Below, in pieces: positions 27,301-39,300 of a DNA stretch of 64,000 bases (positions within the stretch are counted from its first letter, which is position 1; the number at the start of each line of letters is the position of its first letter). Position numbers and translations under genes: made by a program. The stretch is taken from NCBI RefSeq assembly GCF_000524195.1, contig NW_020170409.1:318261-382260 (forward strand). Reading direction: 5' to 3'. The notes beneath the pieces were generated by a model. It searched no databases. It was not told the origin of the DNA and worked only from the letters and a program-made list of their open reading frames with translations. This DNA is from Echinococcus granulosus. Lineage: Eukaryota; Platyhelminthes; Cestoda; Cyclophyllidea; Taeniidae.

Positions 27301-30300
27301 TACAATGTTCCACGGCTATTCTTGAGCATGATGTATAGCTGTGATCCGTATAGTAGCTATCCACAAATTTGTCATCCACACCTACATACAAGCTCTCCAC
27401 CAAATATGACTAAGACGTCGCTGCTATACAGTGAACAGCGCGTCCGCTTTAAATAGACCGCATCTTTACTAAAAACCATTGACTCCTCTTTTGTCGATCG
27501 AGTGTCAAGAGACAAAACCGCTACCCTAGTGCTGGTGCTATAGGCTGTTCAAACTAAGTTCATACAACTCGTGCAAAAGCTTCTAAAGGCAATTGTTATA
27601 TCCGTGGGTCGCTCATTTTTGTGCTCTCTACTACTTTCCCCAAATTTTAACCCTGATTTCATTGAGTATCGGTTCAACTTGATGGATGCGATTCGAGTTC
27701 AGCTATCTTACGAGGTAATAATAAACTCGTCTTCATAGTTGAGGCTGCAAAACTTCGCGAAGCTTCTCGTGTAACGTCTAGTACAACATTTGGAGGCATA
27801 CCACCTCAAATAGGTTCACAAAATTGTTTTGTTGATGAGTCACACAAGTAATTTGAAACTGCCATGGTAATAACAGCCTTCAGCAATGAAACAAGTTTTT
27901 TACACCTACAACAACCGCGAAGGGAGGTCGTAAGTGGGACGCAACCACGTACACTAACAGCAGCTAGCAGCAGGCTCCAAAGGCATTGAGTTTGCTGCCC
28001 TTCTTTCCTTGGATTGTATGCGATCCTGACTGACACGTGATGAGAGGTGGCTGTCATAGTTCATCGTTAAGTCATTTCACGTTTCCAAAGTTCGAGCCAC
28101 CCCACTTCCTGAAAATTATGCTTTGTGTATGGATTGCAGACAGAATCACTCATTTGCCGAAGGTCAAACAACCACGACAGAGATTTATTCATTCGATAAA
28201 GCCAAGCGCAACTCGAATATGTGCAAGTAAAATTTTTCCTTCAGGAGTAGCTAAGACTAATCAATCAGTCAGTGGAAATACCCTATTCTTGCAAGACACT
28301 GCAAGGCCTCATACGGCATACCCTAAAACTTACCTTTGGGATTCTACGGTTAACCCTCCATATTTCTCCGGTATTTTACAGAGATGGAAACGAAGGCTAT
28401 TAGTGCCGTTTCGTTTGCTTCTAGTGTTAAAGTCTTATAAAAATGGGATTCNNNNNNNNNNNNNNNNNNNNNNNNNNNNNNNNNNNNNNNNNNNNNNNNN
28501 NNNNNNNNNNNNNNNNNNNNNNNNNNNNNNNNNNNNNNNNNNNNNNNNNNNTTATATTTCGACGGGAAAATATTAGACTTTTTTTCTGTTCAGTTAACGT
28601 TAGACTCTTAAGGTAAAGACTACTCTTATGGTACAAATCCTCTGGGAGGAAATTGGGAGGCGATTTTGTCAGACCAAAGTGATATCTTTCAACGAAATCT
28701 GGTCCTAGTAGAGTTGTGCCAAGGACTGCGGTAAGGGACGAAAGCAGTCACCAATAACTGAATTCAAAAACAAATAAATCTGAAGCGTTGAGAACAGAGG
28801 ACTGGTGGTGATTCGATTTTGTGAATCGTGGAAGTAATTTTTTCAATGGAAGTGATAATTCTAGTGAAATCGATTTTATGGAACCCAAGGTAAGGCTAGT
28901 TTATTACATAATCCAACTGATTTTTTGGCCTAAAATCATCTATTTTCCTTTCCAAACATACGATTCATTTTATTGGTTTTCTTCTGGAATATTTATGCTG
29001 CGTAAAACCGGAGTTCGACGTTTTTCACTGTGGTATCGATAAATCGGCAAACTTGAAAAGACATTACAACCTTTGCATTAAGTCTCATTCCCGGGCCCTG
29101 GTGAAAAAAAATTTAAGCAGAAAGCGAAGCGCCAGCCGTTTGATTTAGTAAAGCAGTGAGAACCAAGTCGAGCAGGACCTTCTGACGCCAAAACCGCGAT
29201 GAATTAGCGTCAGCAGTGAATTTGCTCTCCTTCCTTTCATGATTACAAGCAAAGATGTTGAAACGTACGTGCCTACACAGACATTTTTTGCGCCTTTAAT
29301 CCGCGCTCTTTGAATGGTTGACCAAAGTCAGTGCTAACAAAACAGTGCGCCTCGTCCTATTGCGCCGCAAAAAAGTCGATGAGTCTCTTTTTCTTACCTT
29401 TTCTTCTAAACATCACAGATAAGGTCTTGGAGAGTTACAAGTGAGTCGATTTTGCAGGCGTCTTGAACACGAAAAATAGGCCGATGATGCGCAGTTTTTG
29501 TTGAGGGTTTCTGTCTTGCCTTGACCTGGTTTAAGCTTACTCCAAATCAGCTCAGCCTTCAAAAAACTTTGAATACCCATGTACAAACGATGGTATTAAG
29601 TTAGATTTGCGTCTTCTGTTTCAAAGGCGGAGGGAGCAGGGTCAGATCTTACCAAGAAAGTGTTTTGACTTGATAAAGTAAAAGCGAATGATCGACACTG
29701 GTGCCACGTATATGTGATGTGTGTTCCTTACCAGTCCATGATAACTGTGGTCGGACTAAACTGTGCGTTACAAACAGACTGGTTAATTCTAAAACCGTAA
29801 AGTTTCTGCAATATGGCAATCGTATGGAAATAGGTGGGTCCGTTTTGGCATCTGGAACAACGCAGTTTTTGCGTGAAAAAAAAAACTTGTTAGCTCTGGT
29901 GACCAAGTTTCTTCTGGAACGCTGGTATCAGACATTTCAAAATTCGCCCCTGTGCTATCGATATCTTCGAGATCCGTATATGCTGCTGGTTCTATAACGC
30001 CCAGATTAAACCATTAATGGTTGTGACCCGCGATAATATAATTGCAAGTGCATTAGTACACTCCGAAATGGTCTTTTCCGGGAGTAATGCGAACACTGCA
30101 AAAACTGCTTAAGCGCTTGTGCGCTTCCGCGTGGCACTAACATTCAAGTGGTACATAATAAGGTAAGGCAGCCTGATGGAAAACAACACAGGAGTATCAT
30201 TTTATTGGCGATTAATGTGCAGTAATGCAGCCATGGCAACTATAGCCAATAACCAAGGCATAAATGCTATGACCGCTGGAGTGGTAAGTGGTGGAACAGT

Positions 30301-33300
30301 ACAACTGGGGTGCCTCGTGTGGAAGTGGAACTAGTAAAATGTCTCCTTTTCAAGGTTAGTATTTACTGGATATTTCTTAGACGAGGATTAGTAGACATTA
30401 GAAGTAAAACAGCCAAAATCACTCTTCGAGTTCGCAGGAGTAGAAGGACTTAAAAAATTGCTGAATGACTTCTTTGCCTAGGTCTTGAACCGAAAAATTT
30501 CTTTACCATGTATCCCTAACAGGGTAGAGTGTAAAAGATCGACACCAGAAAAGCCTAAAGACAAAATCGCGAATAGCATCCTTCATCGACTAGTGAGAGA
30601 AGAGGAGTGGGTTGAGCTCCAGGGCTGCTACGCAGCATGTGATGTCAGACATTTCCGTGAAGGAGAACAATTGATCAGTCTCAGTCACTTATTCATCCCC
30701 ATTATTTGCGGTAGATATTGCACTTTTTTGTACGAACGATATCGTTACATAAAGTTCTGAAAGTGGCATGAGGGACCCTGACCAATAAGACCAATAAATG
30801 GGCCATTTTTGTCATTTGATAAAAAACTTGATTCGTTTGCATTTACCAAAAAATCCAGTCCCAGCGACATAGTAAGAGTTCTGCCTATAATTACCAACAA
30901 GTCAAATAACTTCACCCTCACCCGAAACAGCCACCCATTGGGCTAGCCGGCCAGCTCCCCTTCCCCGATCATTTATTTCAGTCAGTTTTGTAAAGATGTA
31001 GCTGCGTCCGATCTTAAAATTGACTTACCCACCGCCTTCATCACAGCTTGCAACTAATCCACCACGGTTCTACTTCTGGTGTGGTTAGTCAATTCATTAT
31101 CAAAATCGAAATGGAAGTGCCACTGCTATGCCAGTCCCATGAGAGATACTAATCTTGAAATAACAATCCACATTTTAGCCGACCATGGTTTCACAAAAAT
31201 TGCTCTTTGATCACGTCCCAGAAGTCGGGAAGCACAGGGCAAACTGAATTCCAACCCCAGAATAATCAAGAGCTAACAAGTCCCCAGGTTAAGAAGTAAA
31301 AGAATCAGGCATTTTACACTCAATGACTAGGGGAAAACGCCGTTAAAAGCTTGGTTATGGGGCTCTGAGTCAATTTGAATCAGCGCCACTAATGAATGCG
31401 TTTTTGGACGAGGGACTATGTGACGGGATCCACTAGTTGGTCAAGAGTAAGAGATCACAAAAGCCCAAGTATGGACTTTCGCCAACTCACATGACCTTGC
31501 ATCCTATTTGCCTACGGCGATAATCATTGCAAAGTGAAAGACAGTTTCATAAAGGTTCCTGTATTTGCCTGGCCAGTGTCGAAATTAAATGTGCAAACAG
31601 AATCGGGTGGAAAATGTGTGTGTGCCTGTTTACCCCCATCCTCCCAGTCGATCAAACTAGCGTTGGGCCAACCTGTGAAAGGCAGACATGCGAAGGAAAG
31701 CTTAAAATTCCTTCCTTTTGTTTAAAAAAAATTTTCGGTGCCAGCAGTCCTTATCAACGGGGTTCTTTCCAAGTGCCACCAACAATCCATAAAACCCGAT
31801 TTTCTGCACCAAATGAGTCGCTTTCATCGCTTTTTTTACAAAAAGTACCGAGGAATCGGGCGATTGATATAAGAAATTAATAATAGTACATATATAGTCC
31901 AGAGTGAAAGCCAAATTTCCACAATTTCGGATAATCGTAAAGATTGCGTGGGTAAATCAACACGACTCTGGGGGGCGTGGGTTCTGTCTAAACGCTGAAT
32001 AAGGCGGTCAAGCTTAATTTACAGTCAGATAGGTGACTGGACTGTCCAACTCTTCGAGCACTTGGCACCACAAATACTCAGTAAATAAAAACCCACGAAA
32101 ATTAACAACAATTAAAGTGCACACACAAAAATTTGGCTCGGTTTAGAACCGCACGTTTTCCGATAATTGTTTGAATAAACCAGTTCAACCTTCCTGAGGT
32201 TTGTTATATCGCTCGTAGAATACCTTACACTCCCGAGGAAGTTTCGCCACCGCGAAAGTGTTCTTTTAAAGGATATGACTTTCCAAGCTTTTTTCGAAAA
32301 CAACTGTGAATTACTGGCGAAAATCTCAATTACCATTCACGGGATATTCATGTATGGCTTTAAAGCGTCCAATTATTTGACTACTTCTATAAACCAGAAG
32401 CATGTACAAAGCGCTAAATGAAAAATTTGCAGGATTTCGAAACCTCTCTCTCAATTTGAACGTTCAGCTGCCGACTTTAAGTCTACCTTATTCTTGTACA
32501 ATCGTTTTTGGTATGGTTTGGGTTATATTTTAATGATTTAGAAACTTATACACTATGAGATCATTCATTAAAGCAAACTTATCAAACCTGAACAAATAAG
32601 AAAGTCAAAAGTGATCATCTTTCATGATTTGATGAAACACTTTTGACAATCATCTATCGCCTAAGTTATGCCTGTCCTTGAAGACTCACTCATAACAAGT
32701 AACTTCAAAAAAGGATGCAAATTTACATTAATGGAATAGGAACAAAAACCGGGAGTGCGTTTTTCTTTAAATTATAACCCTACGCTCAACAACAGCACCA
32801 CTTCCGACTCAAAACGTACTTAATTAAACCTTCAATCATAATGATTGAGATTGAGTACCGTTACCCCCTAATCAGCCAATCCAATATGTAGGGCAGACTG
32901 CTAAGCCTATTGGTTGACGATAGCTGCTTAGCAATCCCACTTAGGGTACCATCAAATTTAGGTTAGCAAAGCGGCAGAACAGGCGAAAATGTAACAACGC
33001 AGGTATGTGTTATTGAAGGCCCCTACTGTCATTAGAGTTAGTGGGATTTATCGCCATTTAAACAGTTAGAAAGATCACAAAATGAACACTTTTAGCAGTC
33101 GAAATGTACTTTTAATTCACCGTGATTCGTGAGCTTAGACATAGCTTATCTCCTCCAGTAAAAATGAAGCCGAATCATCACAGATATATCTGTAACCGAA
33201 GGCTTCGGCTGGTTTTGGGGACAAAGAGGAGTCAGAATTTGTCATTATCGTTAACCCCACGAAGGGTGGGAGGAAGATGATAGAATGCAAGACTCACCAT

Positions 33301-36300
33301 CTCCGGTGCCCCGCAGATTCAGCACCGTGGGCCGATGAGCGGAGGTGGAAGAAGAACGCGAATCGCGGACGGATCGTGAGCCACTGGAGGCGGCGGAGCC
33401 ACCGAAGAAGTTGAGATCCCGGGGCCAGAAACGCCGCATGAGGCGTGCGATCTCCGGTCCGTCTATCTCATCATCTTCTGCCGCCCCTCCCGCTTCCGCA
33501 CCGCCGGTCGTCGCGTGACAACTGCGTGACATTAGGTGACGCGCTGCTGTTCGGTTCGACACGAACATCGTCTATGAATAAAGGAAGAAGAGAATACAGT
33601 CTCACCTTCTTAAGCTGTCGCCATAACAAAATAGATTTACTAATCGTCGGAACACTACCGCCAGCCCGAATAAATATTCGAACTGGTAAAACAAGAAGCA
33701 ATGACAGTCTAACACTATGCGGAGTTCCGAATATCAAATAAGAGCAAAACCGAGTACGAATATCAAGAGGAAGGGGAGATGGACGTAAGAAGCAGGATTT
33801 CATTCGATAAACCGCAGAAATGTATCTGTATTATAAAAACAATGGAGTTTTTTCATGAGAGAAAGCCTTAAAAACTGCCGACTAGAAGCCATGACTTTGA
33901 TATCTTCTGGTGGGAGGATACTTTTTGGTCGACCGTGTAGCTATGATACTTCTGGCAGTGTTGGATAGTCCTACCTGTGTAGCTGATTACTGGTAATGAA
34001 CTAGATTCATGAGGTGTGAATTTATAGCCCAAGCCTCGAAACCACACACATACATTTAACATAATTTTAAGGAAGTGAATAATACACCCTGAAAGACAGA
34101 CTTACCAGAACCCCCCCCCCTTTAAATGTTTTTGACGGGTTCCTCTTTCTAAAATAAACTTTAATCTCGCCTACTAGTATTACATGACTCAATTTCTTGA
34201 CCGGACATTTGCAACAGCCTAACTCAATTTTTGTTGAGTAATCAATAGGCGCAGTCCATTTTAAGTTGTAGAATGGATAGTCATTCTTGGCCTCATTCAC
34301 AATCACTGGAGACCAACTTTTAAGACAAAAGCATTTAAATTAGGTTAAAACTCTTGCTAGGATAGTGTACTTCAATGCCTTTCAGTTAACCACTCCACTA
34401 GCAGGGCAAAAGTAGCTTTATTGTCAATCAAATTTAAAGCAAGGTTAGGGAGAAAAACACCCTTGCTTCTCTAGGGGACGGTCTTACTACGACCAATCTG
34501 GAAGTCCAAGTTTTGGGTGAAAAATGATCGCAATAGTAGAAGCAACGTCTTTTGCTTGAGTGAAAAATGCAGCCGCCACTAAAGCGTAACTTTCCGGGTA
34601 AAAGAAGGTCAACATTTTAAATACTAACTGCCCACTAGTTATTAGCACTCAAGTCCAGTTAGAAATAGGCTTTTAAAAAACCCATTAAGCATTACATCAT
34701 GAACACTTCCTGTGTTATATCAATCGTTTATTTTGCAACCAGACACGCTATCGATTGTGCGTGACTGTTTTAAGGCGCGTTCTGCTGTGGCGGATAACAT
34801 CACTTTAATTGCATGAGCCTTTTAGTTACCCGCGATTCAGGCTCGAGGTTGCTGATGCGCAGTTTGGCCTTTTCATTCCTTATTTCGCCAGTCCCTCAGT
34901 CTTTTTGCACACTAATACTAAAGCTACTTCATGACTGGTACGTCTTCGAAGGTGACTCGAGTATTACACTAATGGCAGCCGTGTGAGACAAATCCATACC
35001 TTCTATCCTGCAGGAACAACAACGCCTTCATCAACGCCTCAGAGGAGTGTGATTTCTAACGACTTCGTAAGAGGAATGCAAATGCTTTAATTGGTTGTCG
35101 GAAGAGACTCACAACAGAACGTCCAAATAAACATTGATTGTTTGCCAGTAACGAGGCGAGGTCAGACTTATCCATAGACAGGGAAAACAGAATTTCAGCA
35201 AGAATCAATAAAAAAGGGCTAAATTCTATTATTATGGCACCTCCACACACTGACGGAAACCATGCATAATTCGACTAGGTGACTGACAGCCATTAAACCG
35301 ACAATAGAACCAAAAGAGGAACAACGCGAAGACCAAATGTTTAGGGAGGAAACAAGTGTTTCTACAAAACTCGATTGATGCATAAAGTGTACTGACAGTA
35401 AAACACTGTCTCCTCTCAGGCAATACGTTCCGAGTGAATCTTCTTAGGACAGAGGAGAAGCTGATGTTTCCGATAAAAAGTGAAGTAAACATCACTAATG
35501 GTGACGCAGTTGCAGAGCCTTTTAACGTCCATTGTTGACAGGTGGAGGAGCCGAAGAGAAAAATGGCCACAGCAGGATGGAGTAAACAGTACCCTGAGAT
35601 GCCTTCTGACGTTTTTTCGCTTAAAACAGGTCCACTTGTTTCGAAACTTACTTGTTGGAGAAACAAGAAAACCTAATTAAACAAGGGGTGGTCGAGAGGA
35701 AATGGGTTAATTGGGTGGGGGAAGGCACTGTCCAAAATGCATAATTAGGTGACCGAGGTAGTGTGAAGTACATTTAAATCAGGTCAGATAAAGTGCAGCT
35801 GTGGCGGTAGCGTTAGCGGCGCGCATTAGGCTCTCCGTTTCAACGATCAAAAAAATGTCTGGTCAGCAAACTGCAGACTGAGTGTAGAGCTACTTAGAGA
35901 AACTCGTTTGGACTGTAATTAACATTCACAGTCGACTATGATAACTTATGCAATTGCATAAAATAATACTGACATTTCTGAGACAGTGATAATAGGGGAT
36001 AGGTAAAAGCGGAGGATAGGGTTGCTGCAAAATCACTTACCAAACCGATTCATGGCGTAGTAAATCGACTCAAGTGTAGACATTGGTAGTTTTAGTCTGT
36101 AAAATGTTCTAAACAAATGCCGAAATTAGGAAATAAACCATCACAGTAACTGACTCGGTCGTTCAAACAGTAGGCAGAGCATAGAGAAGTTTGCTATACG
36201 AGGTTGCACATGAAGGTGGCAAACTTTGATCCATTCGAGCCCTGTGGGATCGCTCACTGTGTTAAAACAATTAGCGCCAACTTGGAAGACAGTACTGGTA

Positions 36301-39300
36301 ATTATCACTGAGCTCACTGGGTGAAAACTCAACTAATCTCCTTGGACAAATTCAGCCTTGAGAATCGTCTAGTTTGGTGATTACTAGGAAGGTGCAGCAG
36401 TACTCCCTCAAACGCAAACCGCTGATTGTGGTTCCTCTCTTTTGATCTGCCCTTTTAATGCGAATTTCCTGCAACCACTGGTAGAAAACTACGCCAATTA
36501 TGTGGAAATAAAGCAGTACTGCAGACATTTGGAAAATTATTAAACAAAGCATTGGACTGGAGAGTGCTGAGCAACTGATTTGTAGCAGTTAGTTAAGATG
36601 AGGCGATTTTAACGTGAAAAATAGGGCATCTACGAGCCAAGTGGAGGCCAGATTTGAACTGATATCAGGGTAATGGGCAATAATAAAATGTGCTCATGCC
36701 ACTTTTGAGGTCCCGATACTTGTCAATTAATTGTAAAACAAAAGTCTACATTCCATAAGGGCGTCGCGAAGGTATATCACCTCTTCAAAATACAAAGATC
36801 AACATTATAATTGCTGCTTTCCAAACAGTTTGCATGGAACAATGAGCCAGATTAAAAATCTGTGTCACTACTTTCTGGCGAAATGACGAAGTAGCAAAGA
36901 CCGCTTGGCAAACCTCAGTCCACGACCGTGGACCCTGTCCCTTCACTCAGAATACAGTGCGGAGAGGCCCTTTTTTGCGTTGAGCAAAGAGGTGGTAAAA
37001 AGGCCAGGTGCACACAAACAAAAATGAAAAAAAGGTAAGCACGAACCACAGAGGAAGTATTTTTGTCGGCTTTGGGAAGGCCAAACATCTCTATTGGCAG
37101 CCTAATTTACTCTCTCTAGGAAACAAGCACTCCACTGCGGGTGTGAATGAAGGAAAGAGCAGGATGTTTGAAATTTCGGGCTGGGCGGAGAATGGCTGCA
37201 ATAAAATTAAGATTCGAACAGAAAAGAGGCGGTTTAATGACCTTTGGGATTTTTAAATGGCATAGAAATTAAAGCAACGGTAACGCTGTGTTTAATTGGT
37301 ACTACCACCACGAAACAGATGAGCAGTTAAAAGTCGATCAGAATGGATTTCTCTACGACTTCTGCAAATAAGACAATAAAAGAAGGAGCATAGGTCCAGC
37401 CTAGGACGAATACTGGATAGTTCAAATGACTCCAGCCGGATTAAATTTCAGATACGAGGATGATAAATGATCCACCAAACAAAGTCTGTCGAATTTTTGA
37501 CAATGAATAAGCATCCTTTTCAGCTGACCAGATCTGATTACATGAGAAGGCACGCAAGACGGGATAATTAGCACGTAAGGTCAAACGCTCAAAGCAGTTC
37601 CAACGTGAAACCCAGTTACTAGCGATTTTAATGAGATTTGGTATTCCGAGAATATCCCCATCAAGGGCGTGGGCTATCCCATCGGAGCCATTTCAGTGCG
37701 TCGAGGTCAATTTCCCGAAAAGTAGAGCGTTTGCAAACAGAGAAGACAATTTGCACTTGACGTTTCAAAAACCAAGAGAACGAGTAGTGTCCACCAAGCG
37801 TGAGTATTTTTGCGTTCAACAAAGACGTGTTAGATTTTACTGTATTCATCCACAAATTTTTATGTTGTACTTTTGAAAGCTGTCACAAATTAGGGTAAAT
37901 TATGCTTATATGGGATAGACTTTTGTGAGTAAGGCTTTTTTGTATCCAATTAATTCACGGGGATCTAGTAACTCCCATTGATAGCAATAGCCTAGCCAGT
38001 CGAGTAGCCGCCAAATAGGAAACAGAAAATTTACCTGTATCAAAGTGCAGTTCGATCACTGGAAGCTAACTCGGACCTGGAGCTGAAAAGAGCGGTGTGA
38101 TTGACTGAGATTTCCAAATGGTGTGAAGGGAGTTTAATAAAGGCAAAACTGGATTTCAGTTGTTTCATTAGCCCATAAAAATTACGGTAAGACTTGAAAA
38201 AACGCAAAAGAAACGAGCAAGCCAGTGTGAGCTTAGATGGAAGATCGAAAAGGGAATAATAAAACTGCGAAATTTAACAAAGGATAGATGGTTCCAATAA
38301 CCTGCGTCTGATGAAATTCCCAAATTTAATAACTCTTACAAAATGGATGTTTAATGTTTTCCGCCTGCTCGCATAACAGGAAGGGTGTGGAAATATGCAC
38401 AGGAGGCAGTAAAAGTAACAGCAACAAAAATGGTTTAAGGATCAAAGCCATTTGAAGTCCCAATTACGGACATGGGCCGTGGGTAGCCTGCATTCAATCA
38501 CAAATCTATTATTTCATCTGTACGAGGGCTTTTTTATGTTACGATTCGAGTTATTTATCGCATCGAGATAAATTTCTCAAAACTACCCTTTTTAAGCAAT
38601 GTACACACTGTCTGATGTTCTTAAAACGGAGAAAATGAGTGAAATAAACAGTTGTGCTTTCAGCCAAGACACAAAATTGCATTATGGTCGCCTGTAAATC
38701 AGGATGCTGCAGCATTATGAATGAGAGACCGTTGAAAGTTTAATAAACTTGAGATTTACAGCTTTTCTCCCTAGGTTGTGATATAAATGAAGAAAGGACA
38801 GCTTTTTAGTATCCTTCAACGTAAATCACATCAACGAAAAGTGTCCATTAAATCAAATGTACTTAGGAATTTGTCTCACTAATAGCGCACGCAAAGGCCC
38901 TGCCTACCGCTTCCCCAAATGCCAAGCACTGTAAATGTAAATAACAAACACCATTTTGGACACGGGAATGCGTGTGTGCGTACGCACATACGCATCGATA
39001 TTTAGTCCACATGCAGTGGGAATCTGCATATATGCCCCAGAAAAAAGGCATTAATGGGATTTAAGAAGAGCAGCCATGATAACAAGGCTAATAGTGATGT
39101 CCTCCATCAGGCAGTGGGAGGGAAGATTTTCAAGTACATCGAAAAACCATGGGGTATGGAGGATGTTAAATTAAACAAAGGGGAGTGGTCATTATGGCTA
39201 TTATTGGCAGGGGAGCTGAGGCAGAAAAAAATGGGTTAATAAAGTTTTACGCTTTTTTCCAAAACCATTAATTAGGGCAACAAATCGCACGCTGTTGGAG

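Larger units (their letters stand above)
21471..33297. other. large intron of the AP1AR-like gene, with transposon relics
   Basis: 11.8 kb between two phase-matched minus-strand exons (a phase 1 split codon is completed as Asp). It holds the assembly gap at 28452-28551, the mariner fragment at 28180-28400, repeat R2 copy 2 and a zinc-finger-like scrap at 28998-29147. No other exon could be supported on either strand. Confidence 0.45.

Noticed and set aside
28037..28179. N-terminal extension of the mariner-like frame
   Set aside because: Residues before about 28180 show no resemblance to the mariner DNA-binding domain, so only the catalytic part is called.
29701..29997. 99-codon plus-strand frame with CDVCSLPVHDNC
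   Set aside because: The Cys/His spacing looked finger-like but nothing following supports a domain, and antisense frames are equally open.
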